Below are positions 6,541 to 14,348 of a stretch of 25,180 nt of DNA, piece by piece (the stretch's first letter is position 1; every line of letters starts with the position of its first letter). The stretch covers positions 1 through 25,180 of the forward strand of contig NZ_CAXBDD010000057.1 of the NCBI RefSeq assembly GCF_963974515.1, given 5' to 3'. This stretch comes from Sunxiuqinia sp963974515. GTDB lineage: Bacteria; Bacteroidota; Bacteroidia; Bacteroidales; Prolixibacteraceae. The translations under genes and the position numbers were made by a program. Below the pieces are notes generated by a model. That model did not search any database. It saw nothing but the letters and a program-made list of their open reading frames with translations, and was not told the origin of the DNA.

Positions 6541-8148
6541 GACCACGTCCAGGTATTCTTTTAAGAAACGCTGATCATTTTCGTCGGAGTCGCCATATTT
6601 TTCGCGCACTTCAACCAATCGACCGTGCATCATTTCCTGTACATCGGCGTAATCCGGATGGCCATAAACATTTGTCATTTCATTCGGGTCTTTTTCCAGG
6701 TCGTAGAGCTCCCATTCATCAATGTCGTAGTAAAAATGCATCAGCTTGTAGCGATCGGTTGCCACGCCATAGTGCCGTTTTACCATGTGTATCGATGGAT
6801 ACTCATAGTAAGTGTAGTACACCGCATCGCGCCACTCGCCGCTTTCTCCATTTAGCAACTGGCGAAAAGACTCGCCCTGCATGGCTTCGGGGACTTCAAT
6901 GCCTGCATAGTCGAGAAAAGTCGGCGCAAAATCAAGGTTCTGAACAAGCTGATCAAAGCTTGATCCTGCCTTAATCTCTTTTGGATAACGAATGAGTAGC
7001 GGCGTGCGAAACGACTCCTCATACATAAATCGCTTATCGAACCAGCCATGTTCACCCAAATAAAAACCTTGGTCCGAAGTATAAACCACGATGGTGTTTT
7101 CATCCAACCCGTTTTCCTCCAAAAAATCCAACAGGTCACCAACCCCATCATCAACCGAAGCAATGCAGCCCAGGTAATCCTGCATGTATCGCTGGTAACG
7201 CCACTGCATAAGCTCTTTTTCACTCATTGTGGCATAATCGCGCTGAAACTCCTCGTTGACCGGGCCATAAACCGAATCCCAGGCAGCTCGTTGTTCAAAG
7301 TCCATCCGGCCAACCTCGCGGTGGAAAGCCGCTTTGTCCCAGCCGGCGGTTTCCTCAATTCCCAACCGATCCATCACGTCGGGATAAACTTTGGAGTCGC
7401 CGGCCCAGTTCATGTGTTCCAAGATATTCATTTCCGACTCTCTAGCCGCTGTTCCCCTGCCCTCGTAATCATCGAAAAGGGTTTCCGGCTCCTGAAAAGT
7501 CATGTTGGTGTACGATTTATAATGCCGGCTGGCAGGCAGCCATTCGCGGTGCGGTGCTTTCTGATGATAAAGGACGCAAAACGGCTTCTCCGGATCCCGG
7601 TTCTTAAGCCAGTCCAGGGTCATCTCCGTAGTCAGGTCGGTCACATAGCCGGAGAGGCGTTTCCGTTCGCCATTAATGATAAAATCTGGATTGTAATAAG
7701 CTCCCTGTCCCGGCAGTACGGCCGAGTAATCGAATCCGGCTGGCAGTCCGTCGAGGTGAATTTTACCAATCATTGCAGTTTGGTAGCCGTTCGCCTGAAG
7801 CAGTTTGGGGAAATTATCCTGTTCCCAGTCAAAAGGCTGAACGTTGTCCACCTTGCCATTTACAAAGCTGTGTTTTCCTGTTAAAAGAACGGCCCGGCTG
7901 GGGGCGCAGATGGAATTGGTTACCGTGGCACGGGTGAAAATAGCCCCTTCGTTGGCAATCCGGTCGATGTTGGGGGTTTGATTCAAGCCATGTCCATAAG
8001 CGCTGATGGCCTGGTAGGCATGATCATCGGACATGATAAAGACGATATTCGGATGCTTCGCCTCTTGCTCATCGGGTGCACAGCTTACAACTCCGGCACT
8101 GGTTGTCAAAAGAACGAGCGATTTTAAAACGATTGGTTTCATAGGCAT
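6532..8148 (-). CDS. Sulfatase, predicted lipoprotein (arylsulfatase family S1)
   Basis: The 538-residue protein has a lipoprotein signal: a hydrophobic stretch at 7-20, then GVVSC with the lipidated Cys at 23. It should be exported and membrane-anchored. The sulfatase domain starts at about 32 (HPNIVFIMSDDH), with metal ligands Asp41/Asp42. The signature CxPSR is at 81-85 (CAPSRAVLLTG), where Cys81 is the residue converted to formylglycine by a maturase. Other expected residues are Lys129 and His131 (GKIHLDG), His200 (APHREW), Asp359 (SDQG) and Lys372. The C-terminal quarter (YYTYYEYP... then LYDLEKDPNEMTNV) is typical of carbohydrate sulfatases. The likely substrate is a sulfated polysaccharide or glycan, with linkage unknown. 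It stands alone: no SusC/D pair, glycosidase or maturase gene lies in the window. A -7 element is at 8166-8173. Confidence 0.93.
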   Translation of the reverse strand: MPMKPIVLKSLVLLTTSAGVVSCAPDEQEAKHPNIVFIMSDDHAYQAISAYGHGLNQTPNIDRIANEGAIFTRATVTNSICAPSRAVLLTGKHSFVNGKVDNVQPFDWEQDNFPKLLQANGYQTAMIGKIHLDGLPAGFDYSAVLPGQGAYYNPDFIINGERKRLSGYVTDLTTEMTLDWLKNRDPEKPFCVLYHQKAPHREWLPASRHYKSYTNMTFQEPETLFDDYEGRGTAARESEMNILEHMNWAGDSKVYPDVMDRLGIEETAGWDKAAFHREVGRMDFEQRAAWDSVYGPVNEEFQRDYATMSEKELMQWRYQRYMQDYLGCIASVDDGVGDLLDFLEENGLDENTIVVYTSDQGFYLGEHGWFDKRFMYEESFRTPLLIRYPKEIKAGSSFDQLVQNLDFAPTFLDYAGIEVPEAMQGESFRQLLNGESGEWRDAVYYTYYEYPSIHMVKRHYGVATDRYKLMHFYYDIDEWELYDLEKDPNEMTNVYGHPDYADVQEMMHGRLVEVREKYGDSDENDQRFLKEYLDVVKN

Positions 8149-8165
8149 GGTTTATTTAGCTTGCT

Positions 8166-8173
8166 CAAAAATA
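8166..8173 (-). promoter_or_regulatory. Putative -7 element for the sulfatase gene
   Basis: TATTTTTG on the minus strand matches TAnnTTTG exactly and lies 17 bp upstream of the sulfatase ATG. No good TTG is found at the usual -33 distance. Confidence 0.5.
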
Positions 8174-8275
8174 GCAAACCAACTCATCATTTGAAACCCC
8201 ATTCGAAAAAAGACTCGTAAGAAGCACGAAACGAAAAATCGATCGACGTACTTTTTAACCTTTTGGGCAAGCGAT

Positions 8276-9193
8276 CTAAACAAAGAAGATGGCAACTCCC
8301 AAAACGGTAATCACAGCACCAACCACTTCCTTCCAATTGACTTTCTCCTTGAAAATAAGAATGGCTGGCGGAATAATCAGTACCGGAACAATCGACATGA
8401 TGGTGGCAGCAATCCCGGCTTTGGTGTTTTGAACGGCAATCAGCGAAAAGGAAACCCCAAGGAAAGGACCAAAAAACGCCCCCAGGCTAATGCGTTTCAT
8501 GGCAGAGACATTCTTCAAGGCTGCCCACACGCGGTGATAACGCTTCATAAAAACAAGCAAAATCGCGAAGCCAACAATTCCGGTCATCACCCGAATTTGA
8601 GACGCGGCAAAAGCATCGTATTCGCCCATGCCTTTTTTGCTCAAAACCAAGCCAGTGGCCTGTCCAAGCGCACCACCCAAAGCAAGCAAGATTCCGGGAA
8701 CCGAATAAGCCGAAGTCAATCGCTTGCGAATTTTCTCTCCGCCATTGAGCGCACTGTTTTCGCGTTTCAGAATCACCATGCTGATCCCCCAAAGCGTAAT
8801 GATCATCCCTACCCAGTTCATGGCTGACAAAACTTCGCCCAACATAAAATAGGAAATGAATGCCGTAAAAGGCGGTGTCATCGCCATGATCAGCATCGAA
8901 ATTCGGGCGCCAACCACCACAAACGCTTGGAACAAGAGTAAATCGCCAATAACGAAACCCACCAAGCCCGACAAGGCCAACCAGCCCCATTGGTAAGCTG
9001 TGGCATCAAACGGAAACCACATGCCTCGCGAAATTTGGGTGTAAATGGCGTAAATAAAAAAAGCGATGACTAACCGAATCAGGTTGACCGCCAGCGAACC
9101 TACTTTTTTCCCGGCCGACTCAAAAGCCATGCTGGTTACTGTCCAAAACAGAGCGGTTAACAAAGCTGCAATTTCCCCCCAATACGCCATCAT
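8276..9193 (-). CDS. EamA/DMT-family inner-membrane transporter
   Basis: The 305-residue protein consists almost entirely of about ten hydrophobic helices arranged as two EamA repeats. The first runs from residue 1 to about 140, with the FVIGDLLLFQAFVVVGARI segment near 79-97. The second is from about 165 to the end, with GISFS/AATIMSIVPVLIIPPAILIFKEKVNWKEVVGA near its close. A short charged linker (KRENSALNGGEKIRKR) separates them. DMT transporters export or exchange small metabolites such as amino acids; the substrate cannot be deduced. Its start overlaps the stop of a possible 27-residue leader ORF by four bases. It is divergent from the glutamine amidotransferase gene at 9444. Confidence 0.9.
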   Translation of the reverse strand: MMAYWGEIAALLTALFWTVTSMAFESAGKKVGSLAVNLIRLVIAFFIYAIYTQISRGMWFPFDATAYQWGWLALSGLVGFVIGDLLLFQAFVVVGARISMLIMAMTPPFTAFISYFMLGEVLSAMNWVGMIITLWGISMVILKRENSALNGGEKIRKRLTSAYSVPGILLALGGALGQATGLVLSKKGMGEYDAFAASQIRVMTGIVGFAILLVFMKRYHRVWAALKNVSAMKRISLGAFFGPFLGVSFSLIAVQNTKAGIAATIMSIVPVLIIPPAILIFKEKVNWKEVVGAVITVLGVAIFFV

Positions 9194-9273
9194 AAATTCA
9201 TACCCCCCGTTTTAACAGGCCGGATTTGCTTACCGGACAGCGCTTGTTGCAGTTGTTTGCGTGCAGTTACCAT
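9190..9273 (-). CDS. Possible 27-residue leader ORF coupled to the EamA transporter
   Basis: A short frame (starting MVTARKQLQQ) runs between the putative -7 element at 9297-9304 and the transporter, and its stop overlaps the transporter start as ATGA. Its base composition is richer in GC than the surrounding intergenic sequence, which hints at coding. It has no recognisable domain. It may be a translated leader that couples or attenuates transporter translation, or simply 5' UTR. An upstream extension to 9393 would lie ahead of the promoter element and is not accepted. Confidence 0.3.
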   Translation of the reverse strand: MVTARKQLQQALSGKQIRPVKTGGMNL

Positions 9274-9296
9274 TGGATTCTGGATTAAGTTTGCGC

Positions 9297-9304
9297 CAAA
9301 AATA
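9297..9304 (-). promoter_or_regulatory. Putative -7 element for the EamA transporter
   Basis: TATTTTTG on the minus strand is an exact TAnnTTTG match, with a TTG 16 bp further upstream. It implies a leader of about 100 nt before the transporter start at 9193. Confidence 0.45.
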
Positions 9305-9443
9305 GTTAAATAATCACAGGCAAAAGCAGACAAACACACAGAGCTGCTATTATTTTCCTGGCCACGCTGGTCGCAACCTTGAGACACAACCACAAGCAGT
9401 CAGCACCACCATATTCTTACGTTTTAAAAAGGACTTTTTTGAA

Positions 9444-10055
9444 ATGAATCAGAATCGGCTATCTTCGAAAACAAAAAAGCCCATGCAACTCTTGATTGTG
9501 AACAGCGCCGAACCTGATGTGACGGAATTTGCAGAAAACATCGCGAAAATCGTCCAATGCGAACAGGTCAACTACGACCTGATCAACTACCGGGATTGCC
9601 AAAAACAGGATGTGTCGAAATACGAAGGCATTCTCATATCCGGTTCTCCCCAGGGCGACGACATCGTGGAGCACCACCAACCTTTTTTTCAATGGATTAA
9701 AACCTACCAAAAACCGGTATTGGGAATCTGTGCCGGCCACCATATCACCGGATTCATGCACGGATCTGACTACCTCCGAAGCAAGGAGCCCGAATCAGGC
9801 CATTGCGAAGTTGAAGTCATCCAGGATGACCCCATTTTTGCAGGAATTGGAAAAACCTTCACTACGCGCCAGATGCATAATGATTCGGTAACACTACCCA
9901 ACAATTTTATTCATCTGGCTAAGTCGGCAACCTGTTTCAATCAGGCCATGAAACATCCGGACAAACCTTTGTACACAGTTCAGTTTCATCCTGAATACCT
10001 GAATCCGGAGCTGATTCAAAATTTTATTCGGATTTGTGTTCAGCATAAGACGTAA
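9444..10055 (+). CDS. Class-I glutamine amidotransferase-like protein (GuaA/GATase1 domain)
   Basis: The 203-residue protein is a stand-alone GATase1 domain. The nucleophile Cys96 lies in the elbow GICAGHH, and His182 and Glu184 in QFHPE complete the triad. ISGSPQGDD at 65-73 forms the oxyanion-side loop. Such proteins release ammonia from glutamine for a partner synthetase, or hydrolyse gamma-glutamyl compounds. No synthetase partner is adjacent, so the substrate is open. An in-frame ATG at 9483 (MQLLIVNS, the first beta strand) is an alternative start that would remove 13 residues outside the fold. AAGGAC 12-17 bp before the 9444 ATG slightly favours the longer form. A hairpin at 10211-10237 probably ends the transcript. 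Confidence 0.85.
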   Translation: MNQNRLSSKTKKPMQLLIVNSAEPDVTEFAENIAKIVQCEQVNYDLINYRDCQKQDVSKYEGILISGSPQGDDIVEHHQPFFQWIKTYQKPVLGICAGHHITGFMHGSDYLRSKEPESGHCEVEVIQDDPIFAGIGKTFTTRQMHNDSVTLPNNFIHLAKSATCFNQAMKHPDKPLYTVQFHPEYLNPELIQNFIRICVQHKT

Positions 10056-10210
10056 TTTACCGGATAGAGAAGAACAAGCACTTCGAACAATTAAAACTAC
10101 ATGTTACTTTCTTGTAATTTTTGAAGCAGAATGCACCAATTCATAAAAACATTGCTTTAATTAGCAGAATTAAAATTGGAGAGCAATCTTCATTTTTGTT
10201 ACTCATGAAT

Positions 10211-10237
10211 GAAAGGCCGTCTAACCAGCGGCCTTTC
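10211..10237 (+). terminator. Hairpin terminator downstream of the amidotransferase
   Basis: GAAAGGCCG (10211-10219) and CGGCCTTTC (10229-10237) form a perfect 9-bp stem with a 9-nt loop. There is no long T tract, so efficiency is uncertain. Confidence 0.55.
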
Positions 10238-10292
10238 TGCATATTTCACTGAAGGAATCATTCATCCCTCCACCCTACATCGCTCAAATGAA

Positions 10293-10315
10293 GGCAAAAA
10301 GCAACCTTTTTTGCC
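10293..10315 (-). terminator. Hairpin downstream of the ferredoxin gene
   Basis: GGCAAAAA (10293-10300) pairs with TTTTTGCC (10308-10315) around a 7-nt loop. It lies 13 bp past the ferredoxin stop on the minus strand and is a plausible transcript end. Confidence 0.5.
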
Positions 10316-10328
10316 GTTGAAGTTGAGC

Positions 10329-10523
10329 TTATTCCTCTTCGTATTTAATTACCTCCACCGGGCATCCTTCGGCAGCTTCGATGATGCCGTCTTCGTTTGA
10401 TGCCAGGTCGGCTCCTTCAATTACAATCGCCTCATCGGGCATTTCAAACACCTCGGGACACGCACTTTCACACAATCCACAGGAAGTACATCCCTCTTCG
10501 ATCCAAACTTTTTTAATCGCCAT
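10329..10523 (-). CDS. Small [4Fe-4S] ferredoxin
   Basis: This 64-residue acidic protein carries CTSCGLCESACP: Cys12, Cys15 and Cys18, with Cys22 following. A single further Cys54 lies in EGCPVEVI. This is the layout of a one-cluster ferredoxin, where Cys12/15/18/54 ligate one [4Fe-4S] cluster and Cys22 is spare or disulfide-forming. A second full CxxCxxC motif is absent. It acts as a soluble low-potential electron carrier, often for pyruvate or 2-oxoacid:ferredoxin oxidoreductases. No partner enzyme is adjacent. It follows asnB on the same strand after 228 bp and is probably transcribed separately. Confidence 0.93.
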   Translation of the reverse strand: MAIKKVWIEEGCTSCGLCESACPEVFEMPDEAIVIEGADLASNEDGIIEAAEGCPVEVIKYEEE

Positions 10524-10751
10524 ATCTTTTTAGTTTAAATAAAACAAAACAGCTTTACTATTCATCAATTTATAAATAGCCTAACGATATTTCGCGAGAA
10601 AATGTTTTAGATGACCGACGGTTTTCAAATCCAGCAAAGACGATCCCCACGAAAAAAGCCGGCATCCGAAGACACCAGCTTTCCACTCATTTTTGGCAAA
10701 ATGTACATTGCTTCAACAGCAATGCTTTATCATACAAGGTTTTGATTCAAC

Positions 10752-12428
10752 TTATTTCTCAAAAATGGTGCTTTGCTCGTGCACCCCACTCACCGAACGT
10801 CCCGACGGGTCGGCATTGTTCTGAAATGACGCATCCCAGGCTAAAGCTTCGGCAGTACTGCACGCGATGGACGGAACCGAAGGAACACAGGACGCTGCCG
10901 CATCGGATGGAAAATGCTCTTCAAAAATGGTTCGGTACAAATATTCTTCTTTGGAACGGGGCGTGTTGATTGGAAACCGGAATCCGCCATTAGCCATCAT
11001 CTCGTCCGAAACCTTTTCTTTGGCAATTTGCTTCAGGGTATCAATCCAACCGTATCCCACGCCATCCGAAAATTGTTCCTTCTGCCGCCATGCCACACTC
11101 GCCGGAAGCATGTCCTCAAATGCTTTGCGAACCACCCACTTTTCCATCCGGCCATTACCAGCCATTTTCTCTCTGGGGTTCATTCGCATGGCCACATCAA
11201 TAAATTCCTTGTCGAGGAAAGGCACTCTGCCCTCAACACCCCAGGCAGCCAGCGATTTGTTTGCACGCAAACAGTCGTATAAGTTCAGCTTGCTCAGTTT
11301 ACGCAGGGTTTCCTTATGAAATTCTTCCGGGTTCGGTGCTTTGTGAAAATAAAGGTATCCGCCAAAAATTTCGTCGGCTCCTTCACCGGTCAGCACCATT
11401 TTAATCCCCATTGATTTGATCACCCGCGCAAGCATGTACATCGGAGTTGATGCCCGAATGGTAGTCACATCGTAGGTTTCGATATGGTATATGACATCTC
11501 GGATGGCATCCAAGCCTTCCTGTATGGTGTAATGAATTTCGTGGTGAATAGTTCCGATATGGTCAGCCACCTTACGTGCCGCTGCAAGATCCGGCGAGCC
11601 ATCCAAGCCGATAACAAACGAGTGTAACTGCGGCCACCAGGCATCTTTCTGATCACCTTCTTCAACCCGTTTGGCGGAGAACTTTTTGGCCAAGGCCGAA
11701 GTCACCGACGAATCCAGTCCCCCCGAAAGTAACACGCCATAAGGCACATCCGACATAAGCTGGCGGTGCACGGCATCTTCCATCGCCTGTTTCAGCTCGG
11801 GTATACTAGCTTCATTGTCTTTCACATTCTCATAATCCATCCAGTCCCGCGTCCACCAACGTTTAATCTCTCCGTCCTTACTGTACAGGTAACTGCCCGG
11901 AGGAAATTCTTCAATTTTCGAACAAACACCTTCCAGCGTTTTCAATTCGGAGCCGACATAAAAGTTTCCAAACTTATCCCAGCCCATATAGAGCGGAATA
12001 ATGCCAATGTGATCGCGGCCAATCAGATAAACATCTTTTTCCTCGTCATACAAAGCAAAGGCGAAAATGCCATTCAAATCATCCAGAAAGTCGACTCCCT
12101 TTTCCTGGTACAAAGCCAAGATCACTTCGCAGTCACTGCCGGTTTGGTATTCGTACTTATCTTTGGTTTGCTCGCGGATGGCTCTATGATTATAGATCTC
12201 GCCATTCACGCCCAAAATCAGCTTTTTATCTTTACTGTACAAAGGCTGACCACCTGACTCGGGATCAACAATTGATAAACGTTCATGAGCAATAATCGCT
12301 TTCTGCCCACAATAAATTCCCGACCAGTCTGGTCCGCGATGCCTTACTTTTTTAGATTGCTCCAAGACCTGAGGCCTTAACTCCTGCGCATCGGTTTTTA
12401 AATCAAATACTCCTACAATTCCACACAT
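10752..12428 (-). CDS. asnB: Asparagine synthetase B, glutamine-hydrolysing
   Basis: The 558-residue enzyme converts aspartate, glutamine and ATP to asparagine. The N-terminal Ntn amidotransferase domain has the catalytic Cys2 (MCGIVG) exposed after Met removal, with RHRGPD at 29-34, Arg49 (HERLS) and the NGEIYNH segment at 75-81. The C-terminal synthetase domain has the PP-loop SGGLDSS at 235-241 and the TGEGADEIFGGY motif near 349-360. EGRVPFLD near 399-406 is also conserved. Length matches E. coli AsnB (about 554). The last 45 residues are a low-conservation tail. It is a monocistronic-looking gene behind a good promoter at 12478-12506. Confidence 0.96.
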   Translation of the reverse strand: MCGIVGVFDLKTDAQELRPQVLEQSKKVRHRGPDWSGIYCGQKAIIAHERLSIVDPESGGQPLYSKDKKLILGVNGEIYNHRAIREQTKDKYEYQTGSDCEVILALYQEKGVDFLDDLNGIFAFALYDEEKDVYLIGRDHIGIIPLYMGWDKFGNFYVGSELKTLEGVCSKIEEFPPGSYLYSKDGEIKRWWTRDWMDYENVKDNEASIPELKQAMEDAVHRQLMSDVPYGVLLSGGLDSSVTSALAKKFSAKRVEEGDQKDAWWPQLHSFVIGLDGSPDLAAARKVADHIGTIHHEIHYTIQEGLDAIRDVIYHIETYDVTTIRASTPMYMLARVIKSMGIKMVLTGEGADEIFGGYLYFHKAPNPEEFHKETLRKLSKLNLYDCLRANKSLAAWGVEGRVPFLDKEFIDVAMRMNPREKMAGNGRMEKWVVRKAFEDMLPASVAWRQKEQFSDGVGYGWIDTLKQIAKEKVSDEMMANGGFRFPINTPRSKEEYLYRTIFEEHFPSDAAASCVPSVPSIACSTAEALAWDASFQNNADPSGRSVSGVHEQSTIFEK

Positions 12429-12763
12429 AATGCCAATAAATTAAAAAATGAGTTTTCAATTCGATATTTTCAGACTTCAAAAATAATCGTTTTGTTTCTA
12501 TTTCAAAATATATATTGACATTTTTCTACATTTGTCAAAATTTTATTATCAAATATTTCACATACACATTGATATTCTAACATTTTGGAATAGTTCATTT
12601 GACTATTACCCCCCCTTTTCAAGCACCCCTTGTAAGTAGAAATATCAAAAAGAAACCAAACCCCCTATGCAAAACCAAGGGAGACCCGGGCATTGAACAC
12701 AAAATTTATCGACCACCCCTAATCAGGCTTCTTTAAAACAAACGACCAAAAGAAATAAGCAAA
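12429..12763. other. AT-rich intergenic region upstream of asnB
   Basis: No gene is seen. It holds the asnB promoter and an inverted repeat, TTGACA (12515-12520) and TGTCAA (12533-12538), 12 bp apart and immediately upstream of that promoter, which could bind a dimeric regulator. A C-rich run (12609-12616) and several A/T tracts follow without clear meaning. Confidence 0.5.
12478..12506 (-). promoter_or_regulatory. Bacteroidota-type promoter for asnB
   Basis: On the minus strand TTG (12504-12506) is followed after 18 bp by TATTTTTG (12478-12485), an exact TAnnTTTG. The asnB start is 49 bp downstream. Confidence 0.65.
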
Positions 12764-12793
12764 AAAAAGCAGCTCATTTCTGAACCGCTTTTT
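12762..12793 (-). terminator. Terminator downstream of the nhaD-like gene
   Basis: On the minus strand AAAAAGCGGTTCA, a GAAA loop and TGAGCTGCTTTTTTTT form a 13-bp stem with two mismatches and a T-rich tail. It begins about 27 bp after the antiporter stop. Confidence 0.75.
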
Positions 12794-12819
12794 GTCATGT
12801 TATTGGAGTTTTTTTCCTT

Positions 12820-14130
12820 TTAAATGAAAATCAATTGTGTAACGATATAGACAGGCAACAGAATAACCAGTGAAAACTTGACCATATACCCAAAGAAGCT
12901 CGGCATGTCAATTTTATTTTCTTCGGCAATAGCCTTCACCATAAAGTTAGGCCCGTTACCAATGTAGGTCATGGCACCAAAAAACACGGCGCCTAAACTA
13001 ATGGCTTTCAGCAGCACTTCGGGAATACTGGCAACCAAGGTACTTGCACCGAACTGGTCAACCATGCCCAAGGCCAGGTTGTGGAACGACACAGCAGTGG
13101 GTGCATTGTCAAGAAACGCACTTAAAAACCCGGTCGCATAATAAAAATGCTGCGGTGTTGACAGCCCAAATGAATGCGCGTTTTCTCTCAGGTACAGCAA
13201 AGCCGGAACCATGGTGATGAAAATCCCGAGGAATAAATAAGCCACTTCGACAATCGGGCCCCAGGTAAACTTATTTTCCTTGTAACGCATGTTGTTGTTG
13301 GTAAATACCAGCGATAAAATTGCCATTAAAAGAATTACTCCTTCGCGGATAAAGCCCAGGTAGTGATTATCATGAATGGCATGAATGTATTGCTGATTCA
13401 GAAAAGCAACGGAGAGCACCACACCAATAAGAAAAACAAAATTGAGATTTCCTTTCAGCTTGATGGGCTCAATATGGGTACGATCTTCAACAATAGCTTT
13501 CACCGATTCTTTCTTGATGTAGTAACTATCAATAATATAATAAATAATCAGCAGCATGGCGTTGGCAAACAACCAAGGCCCTACGAGTCCGAAGAACCAG
13601 GAGAACGGCGCGCCTCTTAGGTACAGCAAGAACAGTGGTGGATCACCTAATGGGGTCAGCATACCACCGGCATTGGCTACAATGGCTATGAAAAACAGAA
13701 TGGTGTGCACTTTAAACTTTCGCTCAGAGTTGGTTTTAATAACCGGACGGATTAAAAGCATGGCTGCCCCGGTTGTTCCCATAAATGAAGCAAGTACAGC
13801 ACCAATACCCAAAAACAGGGTGTTGATAGCAGGCTTCGCTTCAATATCACCTTTGAGGTGAATACCTCCTGTAATTACAAACAGCGCTCCCAGCAAGATA
13901 ATGAAGGGGATGTAATCGAAAAGCATTTGGTGGATTAATTCATGATGCAGGCCCCGCACAACCAATAAGATTGCCAGCGGCACACCCAATATCAATGAAA
14001 TTTTCAACTTATTTATATTTTCCTCCCACCAGTGATGGAAAAATAAAGGACCTATTGCAATAAACAGCAACATAGCCACAAACGGCAAGGATAGCCACAA
14101 GGGCATACTTTCTACAGTTCCATGGTTCAT
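12820..14130 (-). CDS. nhaD: NhaD-type Na+/H+ antiporter
   Basis: This 436-residue polytopic membrane protein of the ion transporter superfamily has about 11-12 hydrophobic segments. Conserved segments include LGALFVITGGIHLKGD near 80-95, FMGTTGAAMLLIRP near 115-128, NAGGMLTPLGDPPLFLLYLRG near 153-173, SAFLDNAPTAVSFHN near 339-353, and TYIGNGPNFMVKAIAEE near 387-403. The Asp residues in GDPP and FLDNAP are probable cation-site residues. The family exchanges internal Na+ (or Li+) for protons, which fits a marine or saline habitat. The gene symbol is by family; close CitMHS/ArsB relatives share the fold. It is single-gene, with a terminator after it. Confidence 0.88.
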   Translation of the reverse strand: MNHGTVESMPLWLSLPFVAMLLFIAIGPLFFHHWWEENINKLKISLILGVPLAILLVVRGLHHELIHQMLFDYIPFIILLGALFVITGGIHLKGDIEAKPAINTLFLGIGAVLASFMGTTGAAMLLIRPVIKTNSERKFKVHTILFFIAIVANAGGMLTPLGDPPLFLLYLRGAPFSWFFGLVGPWLFANAMLLIIYYIIDSYYIKKESVKAIVEDRTHIEPIKLKGNLNFVFLIGVVLSVAFLNQQYIHAIHDNHYLGFIREGVILLMAILSLVFTNNNMRYKENKFTWGPIVEVAYLFLGIFITMVPALLYLRENAHSFGLSTPQHFYYATGFLSAFLDNAPTAVSFHNLALGMVDQFGASTLVASIPEVLLKAISLGAVFFGAMTYIGNGPNFMVKAIAEENKIDMPSFFGYMVKFSLVILLPVYIVTQLIFI

Positions 14131-14296
14131 AAGTCAGATTCTATTAATTTTTTATTTGAGGCCGAAAATAAAAAATATTCTCCAACTATATCCTATTATA
14201 TATCAAAACATCTCGATAAGCTGCTTTTAACAAGCTTATTTAGTCAGCTTCTAAACTCAGGTGCAAACAGTGAATAGCCCATCCAAACCAGCAACA

Positions 14297-14322
14297 CAAA
14301 AAAAAAGGGACCAAAGTCCCTC
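14297..14322 (-). terminator. Rho-independent terminator after ychF
   Basis: AGGGAC (14306-14311), a CAAA loop and GTCCCT (14316-14321) form a perfect stem. On the minus strand it is followed by a run of ten T residues. It starts about 27 bp after the ychF stop. Confidence 0.85.
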
Positions 14323-14348
14323 TAAATATTTTTCCGCGAACATTACCC

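Noticed and set aside
7048..7884. 278-codon plus-strand frame opposite the sulfatase
   Set aside because: It lies wholly antisense to an unmistakable sulfatase and shows no domain.
9274..9393. Upstream extension of the EamA leader frame to 67 codons
   Set aside because: The added part covers and precedes the predicted promoter element and has no coding features.
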